From the NCBI GenBank assembly GCA_000181795.3, contig CM012955.1, positions 11,251,429 to 11,306,738 of the forward strand: a stretch of DNA of 55,310 nucleotides, given 5' to 3'. The notes beneath the pieces are model-generated. The model did not search any database. It was not told the DNA's origin and saw only the letters and a list, made by a program, of their open reading frames with translations. Source of the DNA: Trichinella spiralis (Eukaryota > Nematoda > Enoplea > Trichinellida > Trichinellidae). A program made the position numbers and the translations under genes. Each line of letters begins with the position of its first letter. Position 1 is the first letter of the stretch. This document shows positions 25,171 through 36,651 of this stretch, one piece after another.

Positions 25171-25726
25171 TGTATATTATTATTTATTGATCAAAATTTG
25201 AACAGTTTCGGTGCTTGTCACTTTTCAAAAATGCAGCTTGTCGTTTTTATTGCTTGTCTCAACAAACAACAAGCCTCATCTTGTTTACTTACGTTTCGTT
25301 CTTTTCAACAGTAGATTTTGTGATAAGGTTGTAGAGAGAGAGAGAGAAAGAGAGAGATTGGAAATTTACAGCTTTTCGCATAAGAGCATTGTTTGCCCAA
25401 AAGTGGGTAGCCGATTGTGCAGTCGGTTTTGCATTGGTTGTTGGCTTGGTGAGCGTTGTTTGTCGTCGAATTGATCGTCAACTGTGCATTTTTGGTTTGC
25501 ATTGCCAAAGTCTGCCTGGCTGTTCATAGAATTTTGCACCAATTTAGCCGACAAGTTTATTTTCTGGCGCGTCGTTGAAACTGAAACACAGCTGCTCTGT
25601 TAGCTTCAGGGGGAGAACATTTATTGAAGCAAAACGAACAACTATTATTCATATTACTACTATTGCTACTGTTGATAATAATAATAATAATAATAATATA
25701 GAAGAAAAAGCAAAGCGATTGACAAC

Positions 25727-26240
25727 ATGCGGCTGTTGGAGATGTTTTTTATCACCTCAATGATCTGTTGTTTGACAACATTGGTTCCGGCAAAACCGTT
25801 AGCAGGCAACGAATTAATTTTTCAACTCGCTTTATTATTATTAATTTATTATTATTATTATTTAGAATCAATCTTTTGCAATTGCACTCGAAGTGGATGT
25901 GGAATTTCTGATCATGGACCTGAACGATTCATCTGTGAAACTCGCGGCGGTTGCATGAGGTCGTTGAAAATGACCGAAAGCGGTGATATTGAAGAACATT
26001 ACGAGTAATAATGAATTATTATTATTGATATTTTCTAATTTTTGATTGTTACGCGTAAAATTCTTTTCAGCTGTGTTATTGCCGAACATTGGTATCCACC
26101 GGAACGTCCGTTGGGCTGCTACGTGAATCGATATTTTCAGCATTTGAACGCAATCGGCTGTTGTCGTGATGAATCTTTCTGTGCATCCAAATTGAACGTC
26201 AGTTTTTCTCCAAAATGGGAAGAAGATCCTCCAGGTACAT

Positions 26241-26274
<34 letters not shown>

Positions 26275-26689
26275 CGATTGCTGTTGTTGTAATAAATTTT
26301 GTTTAATGATATTAAATTTAAAGGAAATTGAATATTTAGATGAAAGTGAATCTACAAGTACTGAAGAGAAGGATTCGATTGAAATTTGGCCAGTGTTGGT
26401 TTATGTTATGTCTTCAATTTGCATCCTTGCGTCGTGTGTGTTCGTTGTTTTTACCATTCAGTTGCACATTCGACGAAGACGTCGAGCTAAACAAGACTAC
26501 ACTCGTGAACTGTAAACGACGAATACATTGTATTTCATTATTCAAATATGACAAGTATATATCTCATTTATTGTAGCAGTGATCCGTTGATTGACAACGA
26601 AGTGCTAGAGATTCGGTCGATTTTGGATGAACTCGATTTGACGACTTTTGATTTTGCATCTACCGGATCTGGTTCAGGTAAGAAAGCAA

Positions 26690-26750
<61 letters not shown>

Positions 26751-28995
26751 CATCTTTGAAGGTTTGCCACTACTGGTGCAAATTACAATTGCCAGGCAAA
26801 TTCAACTTCAACACGTGATCGGCTGTGGTCGTTTCGGTGAAGTGTGGCTTGGCAATTGGAAAGGGGAAAATGTGGCAGTGAAGATTTTCTCCACTGTCGA
26901 CGAAAAATCTTGGTTCCGAGAGGTGGAAATTTACCAGACGACCATGCTGCGTCATGAAAATTTGCTCGGCTTCATCGCCGCCGACAACAAAGGTATTATG
27001 ATTAATGTGCATTCATTGAACGTGCAAAATGTTGAGCGAAAATTGATGATGCAGACGCCGGCCTGATGACTCAACTTTGGCTTGTCACTGAATACCAGCC
27101 CAGGGGTTCGTTGTACGACGTGCTGACCAAAGAGACGCTCGACATGCAAGCCATGTTCAAAATGGGCAGAACAATTGCCAACGGTTTGGCATTCTTGCAT
27201 TCCGAAGTTGGCGGCACCCATTGTGAGTATTTTGTATATTTTTTTTGTAAATAAGATAAAATTGTCAGATATTCTACTTAGTTTAGACGAGCAATGTTCA
27301 TTTATTTATTATCTGTACAGCTTTCATCATTGTAAACATTTTTCTTTGACAAAGCAATTTTGCAAATATTTGCATTTTTTTCCACTTCTTCTTGCTATCT
27401 TCCAATTTTGCTACTTTGACCCTTTGGGATCTGTTTTCTTTAGGTACAATTCTTTGTCGTGCAATTTTCGTTTTTGTCGCTTTTTATCATATTCCTAAGT
27501 GTTAGTTGTGAAATTTGTTTTCAACTTTCGAGACAATTGCAACGTTTTGCTTGCTGTTCTGCTTCAACAACGCTTAAAACATTTCAGACAAGCCGGCTAT
27601 TGCGCATCGAGATTTGAAGTCGAAAAATATTCTCGTCCGTTCCAACGGCACCTGCTGCATCGCGGACTTGGGCCTGGCGGTGCGATACTTTTCCACATGT
27701 GGCACCATCGATATGCCGGACAACACCAAAGCAGGAACCAGGGTTTGCATATATATATATATACGTTGTTGTTGTTGTTGTTTATTCATAAATGAATCAA
27801 CTTCACCGTTGCAGCGCTATTTGGCACCGGAAGTTTTGGATGGAACGATGAATTTCAACCATTTCGACAGCTATCGTCGTGCGGACATGTATTCGTTGGG
27901 ATTGGTCTTGTGGGAACTGTGTCGTCGAACTTTGATCAATGGTAAGAAGTTGAAAAAGGAATATTAAATTGTAATAATTTTTCTATCCAAGAAGTCTATT
28001 GTAAATACAAAAAAATGAATTTTTTTTCACTTCACTTTACGTTGGTTATTCATTTCGCAAATTCTGTTCAAGATAATAATAAGACCAAGCACGCACACAT
28101 ATATTCATTGAAGTCAGTTTATTCTTGTGACGCGAAAAATTTGTTGCGTTTATTATCATCATCATCATCGTTTGATTAATCACGCTTCTATTTTACGCTT
28201 GTCACAATATTTCATTTGTAAATCCGTAATGCAAATGTTGAACGTGTCAGTTCACAACGCAAAGATACATATATATACATGTGTATACATTCGATTCGAT
28301 TCGATTCGATTTTAAATCTGTGCTATAATTTGTCGTCAAATATGTTTTTTGTTTGCTCTATCGCCATCACCAGTGGCTGTGTTGGAAGAAAAGAATGCTT
28401 CTTTTTTTGTGATTCAATTGAAATTGATGCTCTGTTTGCTACAGCATCAGGACAGCTAATATCGGTTTCCACTTTTGCTGGGCAACCGATGATTACGTGC
28501 AAAAAAAAAAGAAAAAAAAAACGCCAACTAGCTAGCTAACCGTGCTTGCAGGTACCAGCCGGTGCAACATGCACTTCTGTGTGCGTATATGTGTGTGGGG
28601 GTGCTGATCAAATTACTGCTTTGCTTCTTTTTCAATTGGTGCAATTCTGCTGCACAATATATTAACAATATACGTTGTACGTTTTATTGCGTGCTATGCG
28701 TTTTTGTAATATTTGCAGGAAAAAGATTTCAATTAGTGAAAATGCAAAATGGGTTTTGTTCATGTAGATGAATAATTTTTCAGGCTCCTGTGACAAGTAT
28801 GAACTTCCGTATTATGATTGCGTTTCCATGGATCCAACGGTCGATGAGATGCGTGAATGCGTTGTTGTGGCTGGACGAAGACCGCAGACGTCTGACAATT
28901 GGGCAACACATCCGGTAAGTTGAATTTTAAAGAAACAGTTCCTTCATGCCAAGATGCTTTTTCCCTATTTTGTTCGTTTAAACCAAAAATTGAAT

Positions 28996-29026
<31 letters not shown>

Positions 29027-29184
29027 CATATAAATTTGTGATCAGTTTCATTTTTCAGACTATGAGCGTTATGATGAGAATGATGCGCGAATGTTGGACC
29101 GCAAATGCGGCTGCTCGTCTGACCGCTCTCCGAGTCAAGAAAAGCATCGATGCGTTGTCGGCTTTTGTTGCGGAAAGTGCTTGA
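25727..29184 (+). CDS. TGF-beta/activin type I receptor Ser/Thr kinase (Baboon/ALK4/ALK5 class)
   Basis: Eleven exons: 25727-25805, 25866-26004, 26071-26234, 26340-26511, 26577-26677, 26762-26992, 27055-27222, 27588-27742, 27815-27941, 28784-28914, 29059-29184; 530 residues. Order: signal peptide ending near VPAKPLA; Cys-rich ligand-binding domain ([11 protein letters not shown]); membrane helix [20 protein letters not shown] with basic RRRRR stop; GS box TGSGSGLPLLVQ; kinase with [30 protein letters not shown] and YLAPEV. The L45 loop reads [14 protein letters not shown], matching the ADNKDxG form of TGF-beta/activin receptors rather than the BMP type, so signalling through Smad2/3-class proteins is inferred. 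Intron 1 needs a GC donor (CAG|GCAACG). The GS box has only two serines, fewer than vertebrate ALK5. Confidence 0.95.
26689..26748. repeat. (TTA)n in receptor intron 5
   Basis: About 18 TTA units fill most of the 84-base intron that splits the GS box. The reading frame stays open through it. Confidence 0.9.
28290..28312. repeat. (ATTCG)n pentanucleotide repeat
   Basis: About 4.5 tandem copies in the 842-base intron before receptor exon 10. Confidence 0.85.
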
Positions 29185-29280
29185 AAAGAAGGAGAAGAGA
29201 AAAAAAAATTCCATTTTGCCATCGACGAAAATTCATATTTTTAATTTTAAAAAAATTTTATTTTTCCCTATTCAAAATCA

Positions 29281-29314
29281 CAGTTTCAGTTCAGTTCAGT
29301 TCAGTTCAGTTTTT
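29281..29314. repeat. (CAGTT)n pentanucleotide repeat in receptor 3'UTR
   Basis: About six copies of TTCAG/CAGTT roughly 100 bases after the receptor stop codon. A related AATA repeat lies in intron 10 near 28995-29025. Confidence 0.85.
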
Positions 29315-29450
29315 CCATCGTGATTTTTGAAATTGTTCTTTCTCCAAGTAAGCCATCCATCCAGTCGATTTATTTATTTGTTTGTTTATTTACAAGAAAT
29401 TTGTTTCGCTTTTTTAAATTTCAATTTAATTTTTCACGTTTTCCTTAAAC

Positions 29451-29904
29451 ATGAACGCTTATGCAATAATTCTATTATTTTTTCAACCCACTTACTCAGT
29501 GCTAGTTGGATTTGGAAGTGTCTCGTCTTGGTTCAATGATTCTGCAATTGTTTTACGATTTGGAACTTTTTCAATTCGGTTCGTAGTTGTAATTTTGGAC
29601 TGATTTTCAAATTTTGTGATTCCATCTGCGTCACAATGATGTGCTTTTCAAAAATTTGATATTCTGATTTTGTTCCTATTTGTTGTTGAAGAATGATGCC
29701 CAGATTGCAGATGACGGACACTTGAAATGCAATTCCAATTTTATCCATTTCATATGCGACAGATATGAATTTGAGCACACCATCTTACAATTTGTTATGC
29801 CTTTAGAAGTTACGTGTGGTGTTTTAATGGAAATATATATAGCAGAAGAATGTTCTTTTTCAACGATGATTGATTGGTCTAATTTTGCGTGTTTACAACA
29901 TTAA
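29451..29904 (+). CDS. Candidate small secreted protein (weak)
   Basis: An ATG at 29451 opens a frame beginning MNAYAIILLFFQPTYS, which looks like a signal peptide. A GTAGTT donor near 29577 and the TTGTTGTTGAAG acceptor near 29690 would join it to a frame with five cysteines (KCNS, FICD, VTCG, ECSF, FACL) that ends at 29904. An AATAAA follows about 15 bases after the stop. No family is recognised, the donor is weak, and frames of this size occur by chance, so this is only a suggestion. Confidence 0.22.
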
Positions 29905-31330
29905 TGAAATGTCGAATGAATAAAATTATAAATTGAAAAAATTCCTTTTTATTTTATTTTATTATCTTTCTTTGTTTGTTATTTATTTCAATGACTGAGT
30001 GAAAACGCTCGATCGAAATTGCTGCACTTTCAAATGGTATTCAAACACAAAGTAATCATAAAACTAAACCAACAGTTTTACTGTAAATAATTATTGTTAC
30101 CGGTTTTTTCAGATTACTTATCATTTTGAAATGTAAATTGATCAATTTTCTCGAATAATTTATGCACAGACCATTGGAGCAACAAATAAATTGATATTGA
30201 TTTCTTTGGAATAATCCTGTTTTTGTCATCAACCTTCATCTTATTTCATAACAAATGATCATTGTCACTCTGGTCAAAGCAGGCAATCATTTTTGTGGAA
30301 AATATTCATTTCATCAGAAAAAATTAATATTCTTGCATACAGTAAGAAGTAAGTCAGGTTTACAGTGCCACATTCAACGACAGATAGCCGTTAGGTGATT
30401 TGCTATTCAACCAGTAAGACGAATGAACAATAGTCGTCAATTGCTGCGAAACACACGTTTTTGATCTGATAACAAAGTGCCCGATGCTTACGATCTGTAC
30501 GATTGGACATTTTAAATTGCCATTTCGACCTACATGACGCTGTACATTGTTGATAAATTGGATCAAAATGGGCTATCTGCTTTCTGTATCATTTCATTTT
30601 CAAGGCAAACATAAATTTTATTCAGCCATATGAAAAATATTCAAATGTAAACAACTGAATAAAATCGAACTCTTCGATTATTGGACAACTTTATTTAGCT
30701 AAATGTTTTCTGCATTTATAATCTGATTTCTTCAAAGTAAATTTACTTTAGACTTATAATGATTTTAAATATATTGAATTTTCACACAAATTGTTCATTA
30801 ATTCACCACAGCAATTCGTGGTATTAGGTAGTAGTAGCATGACAACTTGAAACAAACATTATCAACAAGAACTTACTTGATTATTATTATGATAATTATT
30901 ATCATACTGCACAAATTAAACTGTTTTACACTGCAAACATGCGTTGAAAATGAATTTAAATGTAGTTTTTTACAAATAAATAAAGCAAATATGTAAATAT
31001 TATCAAAAAATTGTTACTCTGTCATCTTCAGTTTTAGGCTTTTCACTTCAGCATACTGTAGTATGGCTGGAAGAAGAAAAGTACTGTAAAGTAAAAGTTC
31101 TATTTTTTTTATGTGAAATTGACCGCATGTTCATTCATTGCTTCGCTGCGAACCGACATCATTGCGTAACAAAGCAAGTCTTACAGTGGCGTGAATTTCT
31201 GAACTGCTTTATCAAGTCATTTTTTACTTGACAGGTTAGTAATGCGCGAACAGTCATACAGCAGAAGATGAATGCATCAAATTTATTGGTTTAGAGGATT
31301 TTACGATTAAATATACTTCTTGCCGATACC
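29905..31330. other. AT-rich spacer before GRIPAP1
   Basis: No supported gene. A minus-strand frame at 30588-30403 has five cysteines but no start, and is treated as chance. The GC-richer part near 31130-31260 may hold the GRIPAP1 promoter. Confidence 0.45.
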
Positions 31331-34300
31331 ATGGATGGTGGCACTGTTTCTATTGAAGAACTTAAACGTCTTCATGTAAATTGGTTTTCTCTTTGAAGCG
31401 CTAAAACACATTTTCAGTTGTAAAATTTTAGACTCTGTATGTAGATTTGCGATCTGAGAATTATGATTTGAGTGAAAAGCTGAAAAGGAAAGACACTGGT
31501 AATTGCAACTTTTTTCTTTTCTTAATTTAATAAAAAAAAACAAATGATTTGTCAGTCACAAATTAAGTAGATTTCTTGTTACTTTCGTTGGTCAACTGTT
31601 AAAATTGAATTCACATTCAGCAATACATTACTGCTTTATTCAAGGTCGCAGCTAAATCAAACGTTTGCATTTTACATTAAAAATAATTTTATATCGCATT
31701 TACAAATAAATGTAAACGAAAATGTTTTCTGAATTTCATTTTGTATAAAAAAATCCTTTTTTCTGTACAAGTACAGTTTTGTTTTGTTCGAATGTATCCA
31801 CAGATTTGAATGCTATTTGATTGAAATTTATTTCATCCTTGAATATTAACTTCAAGTTTTTCTCTTGATAAACTTATTATTCCTATAATTTCTTTTTTTA
31901 AATATTTTATTAAACGTGAAAGTTGTTGGAATATTGTATTCTGAAATTTAACATATTTCCAAATTTATAAGGTTATTACAGTTAGCATGTACTATGCTAT
32001 TACGTAGAGTGATAATTTTGGATTTTATCATTCTCGATTTTACGGCAAACTTTTATTTTCTGATAAAAAATAATAAACATATTGTATTTGAATTTGAAGT
32101 TTTACCTTCATTTTTAATACTTTGCATTTATTGTACAACCGTTTTTTTTCTATTATCGTATTTACTGATTCGCAAGATTAATGTTTTTTTATTGAAATAT
32201 ATACATGTTTATATGTTTAAAAGAGTGAAGAGTTGTGTCAATTGCTTATCTTTGCAATGTTGATGAGATTGAAAATTTTCACTTGATCATGATTGTGCTG
32301 AGCCATTTCGATTGGGAAAATCTGAACAGTGTTCGTTTCAGAGCTGAATATGCTTCATCATAAAGTTGGAAAGTTGGAAGAAATGATCTCATCAGCCAAT
32401 GGGAAAGAGAAGTGGAATGCTGTAAATAGAGGAAACATTTTCATTTGCTTGTCTGTTGACGATCTGGTAAGGTGAATTTTAAATTGTAGAATGAGTTGCT
32501 GTTGAGAAAAGAGATCGACGTGTTGAAAGGAAAAATTGATGTTCAAGAGGAAGAATTTCGGCTGCAGCAGAGCACGCTGATGTTGGAACTATACAATGTA
32601 TTTCTACTTTGTTTATTTTCACTTGTTACTTGTTGTTTTGTTTCAGCTAACAGAGCAATGTCAGCATTACAAAGAGCAACTATCTTCAATACAACAGCCC
32701 GGTGCTGTTTGCAAGGATAATCAGAAGAAAACTGATCATCCGTATGCAGTACAGGAGAAAGAAGTGAATTGGAATTGTGTTAATGGCAATTCCGAAATTG
32801 ACCAGATCAGCCCGTTGTCAAAGTAAAAATAGAGTTGTTTATATTGTTTTTCAATTTATGCAAATTTGAGTAAATTTTTTCAGCCACGAGTCTGTTCAAG
32901 CGCATATGTGGGAACTGTTAGAAGCGAAGCTTGATTCAGTTTTGGAGAAGGACCAAGTACAGTTCACCGACCAGCAACTCCAAGCACTGAGACGTGTGAT
33001 CAGCGACGGATTGTCGTTGTTGCCTTCAAATGATCTTCAGCACAGATCTGCAGAGCGAAGTGTTGTGCACGTTTCCACACAATCGGATTCGCAGGTTGGA
33101 ATTTTATTTATTTGTTTGTTTTTCCCATGGCAAGGGTAAATTTTTAACGTATTATTATAATTTTTTCAGTCTTTTGAAACGAAAATTGAACATCTGCAAG
33201 CGGAACTGGCCGAATGCAACGAAAAGATGAATAAATTGAATTCGAAATTAATCGAACAAGATGAGGTAGTGTTTGGTTATTTGATGAAATGCAAATCGTC
33301 GTTATTAATTTTGATTATTATGTTAATAGTGGATGTTCATTTTAGCAATTGGTACAAAAAGATAATTTATTAAATGACATGAGCAGACTGTTGGAAAGTA
33401 AAATTGACAGTTTTGAAGTGGAAAAAGAGAAATTCGATACCGAAATCAAGCATCTGAAAAGTGATTTGGATTGTTTGCAGGTTTGATAGACTATTTGACT
33501 GTTTGAATGTTACTGTATGACTTGAATTTATAGGAAAAGCACATCGAAGCGCAGCAAAACGCCATCGATTCTGCGAATCAGTGCACAGCTTGGGAAACGC
33601 AGTATGCCGAGTTGCAAAGATTGCTTGAAATATCCGAGGATGAGCTGAAGCGATTGAAGAACTTTCACGTTGCACGTCAGCAGTCCTGGGAGCAAGAAAT
33701 TGAAAATTCCGCAACTGAACTCAGCAATGAAAAGGAGGTGAACCTGTGCCATGGGCAGTTTTATTTTTCATCTAATCAATTGATACTGTTGTTGTATAGA
33801 AATCGGATCAATTGCAACAGCAATTAACTTCAGTGCATAGAAAGCACAGCGATGAGATATCGGTTTTGAGAAAAGTAAGATTTATTTTTTTGTTTTTGAA
33901 TTTAATGTTCATATTTTGCAATATATTTACACTGTGTGAAAGATGATGATGTTATTATTATTATGTTGTTTTGTCATTTTGGGAATATGAAGACAAATTG
34001 GACGAAGCGAAGGCAAATCTTCAACGCCAAACTCACGTAGTAGGTGTATTAATTTTGCAACCCACCATAATAATAATAGTAATAATAATAATATGCAATG
34101 AATGCAAATAGATTGCCGATTTGAAAAAACAACTTCGTACGGAAACGAAACGAGCTGATTTGTTGCAGGAAAAAATTGTTGAATTGCTAAAAGATGTTGG
34201 AGGCAGCAGAGCTGGTATGAAAATTGATTTGAAATTTTTTTTCTTTTTTGCTTTTAAAACTTTTCATTTCAGATGATATGAATGAACTGTTTTCCAATTT

Positions 34301-35197
34301 GAAAGGTGAATCCGGGTAAATTTATTGTTAATTTCGATTTGAGGGTGTATTTTTTTGTTGATAATTTTGCTTACAGAAGTAGCTCTTCTTGGAGTTTTCT
34401 CAGTGGCTGCAACAAAGAAAGTGATAAAGTTTCTCTTGCGGTATGTTGACGAATTTTTTTTTGATTTATTAATAAAATACGTAAATAATTCAATATGTCT
34501 ATTTGTTTCTTCTTTTCAAGTGTTCTGATCAAGAAAGTGTTCATTCTTCTTGCATCATGTCCGGAAGCGAAATGATAGAGCTGTTGGAACGAATCAACTC
34601 GTTGAAGAAAGGCAACTATGAATTGCAAGAGAAAGTGTGCAGTGAAATTGTAGTTTAAATTTCCAAATATTTGTATTCTATGCTTTATTAGGTTCAAATG
34701 CTCGAAGAGGCCAATTCGACTATTGTTGAAGATTTGGTTGCGAAAAATAATACAATTGAACAGCTATTAAGAGAACGTCATTCAAGTAATAATTGTATTC
34801 ATTCATACATTTTGCGCATGTGCATCTATCTGTATAACTTTTTTTGAGCTTTTTAATTTTTTACAATTTGTTTCAATGTGATGATTGAGTTTGGAAGAGA
34901 ATTTTTTCTTCTCTTCAGGCTCTTCTAGCGTGAAAGGCTTTTTGGAAAGAATGAGTGCGGAATGGTTTGACAACGATTTGCGCACCATGAACAAAAAACT
35001 GCAACGTATACTCGAAGATACTTTGAAAGAGAATTTACGTCTGCAAAAGGTGAGAGGGAATGTTTGGCATGTTTTTTGGGGGATTATTTTTTTCTGCTTC
35101 TTGATTCTGTTCTTTGGTTCAGGATGTTGAGAATCTCAGTGCAGAATTGGCGCATCTGTCGACCGCCGTTCCGAGCTTGCCTGCTGAAACTACGTAA
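31331..35197 (+). CDS. GRIPAP1: GRIP1-associated protein 1 (GRASP-1) long coiled-coil protein
   Basis: Eighteen exons: 31331-31375, 31432-31498, 32342-32421, 32490-32597, 32647-32822, 32884-33094, 33170-33265, 33346-33480, 33534-33737, 33800-33874, 33993-34036, 34112-34214, 34273-34315, 34377-34440, 34521-34634, 34692-34785, 34919-35049, 35123-35197. Almost all predicted residues are heptad coiled coil. Family landmarks are the N-terminal L-R-S-E-N-Y-D-L-S start, EEEFRLQQSTLM, QLRTETKRADLLQEKI, the Ser-rich SGSSSSWSF, and the C-terminal LRTMNKKLQRILEDTLKEN. In vertebrates GRASP-1 is a Rab4 effector that coordinates recycling endosomes and receptor traffic. The protein is about 620 residues, shorter than human (about 840). 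The junction 33874/33993 is out of phase by one base, so one splice site or the sequence there is uncertain. Confidence 0.9.
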
Positions 35198-36203
35198 ATC
35201 ACGAATTTCTGAATTACTGAACTTATGGTATTTTTTTTGAACAGTTTACAGTATGTATTTCTAAACATTTTTTAGAGAAATTTGTGATTTTCTTTTCAAT
35301 TTTATCACTGTTAATAATACTAATATTTTGTTTCAAACTGTCTGCAAAAGCAAAAAAAAGCAATATACATTTGTAATTTAAAACTTATTAAATAACTACG
35401 ACTATTTTTTTGTCTTTGTATTTTCTTTTTGCTCAATAAATGAAATATTTAGCCTAAAATGGATTTACAACAACGTTTTTTGCGTTATTATATTTCACTT
35501 TTAAAAGTTATACATCCACATTCAGTTTCACACAAACGAGGCATGACTGTTGCTGTCAATTATTGCTACGATCGGGAAGTGCACTTGGCATATTTATCTG
35601 TGTAAACTGTTTAAATTTTTTGTGAAATTTTGAGCAACGTCTGTAAAACGCAAAAACTCAATACGCAAAAGAGAAGTATCCTTGTATTTTTATAATTGTG
35701 TAATAAAGCACTTTTTCTATCCAGAGAATTAACTGATCGACAGCAGCTAGGAACGAACGGTTGCCTGAAGAAAAACTCTCCATTGGAAAAGCAAAACTGT
35801 AGAAAACAGTTGATCGATTTGAACTTGCAGCAAGGATACTGTAAAGCATAGGACTGATGACGTGTTTTGAATGTGTGTGCGCGTGATAGCGGCTTTGGCA
35901 CTATGTATTATTATTATTATTATTATTGAGCAGTGTGTTCACTAGTTATCCTTGACACCGGTGTTTGTAATTGTACATTTATACTTTGGTAAGAATATGT
36001 TTTGCTTGTGTCGACATGAATTGAACTATTTTTTTACTGCTTCATTTGTATGAACTCTTACGCGAACATGCTAAGAGAAAGTTGGTTCGCCGAGCCGGCA
36101 ATTTTATAATCTTGACTTTTTCTTTGACTCTGTTGCTTACGCGCCTATTTCATCTTTTACAGAATGTTCATAGTCATAGTAAAATTGGACTCTTTTCAAG
36201 AAA
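35198..36203. other. GRIPAP1 3'UTR and spacer
   Basis: AATAAA at 35435-35440 probably ends the GRIPAP1 transcript. A 49-codon frame from 35459 to about 35605 and a TTA repeat near 35905-35930 are present. No gene can be supported. Confidence 0.45.
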
Positions 36204-36275
36204 ATGACCACCTTTTATAACAACATCAACAACGCACAATTTGATAATCCACAAAATGGAACGTGCTCGCCTAAA
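36204..36275 (+). CDS. Possible 5' coding exon (perhaps of the FAM135 gene)
   Basis: An ATG at 36204 opens 24 codons, starting MTTFYNNINNAQF, ending at a strong donor AAAGTAAGAAG. A good acceptor (CATCTTTTACAG) lies about 40 bases upstream. The exon ends in phase 0, and the first clear FAM135 exon also extends in phase 0 back to an acceptor ending at 39405. If they join, the PNKP gene would sit in antisense inside the 3.1-kb intron. The link is speculative. Confidence 0.25.
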
Positions 36276-36651
36276 GTAAGAAGTGTTTTTATTTGATCTT
36301 GAATAACTAAAATGGTACAGTATCCCAATTTAATAAGTTAATGATAAATACATCTTAAAATTGGAAATATCAGCTAAATTTAATTTCACATTATAATTTA
36401 TGCAATAAAAACTAGTCGAATGTACGTTAATTGGCTGCACATAAGTTTACATAATGAGATGCAGACGTTTGCCATGTACATACGATAGTTGAAAATAGCT
36501 GGCTGCTTGTTTTCAACGTCCAACAAACAATGCTTGCTTACGTGCTGGTCAACAATGATAAAAGGTTTTGCGCTTTTTTCTTCAAACAATCAATCTTAGA
36601 AACGTTTTTATTCAGAAGCAGAATTCAAAGACATCGTACGGCATTTGCAAA

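Noticed and set aside
30403-30588. Minus-strand frame with five cysteines, possible secreted peptide exon
   Set aside because: Only 61 codons, no start, and no partner exon that is convincing; a different frame over the same bases is equally open.
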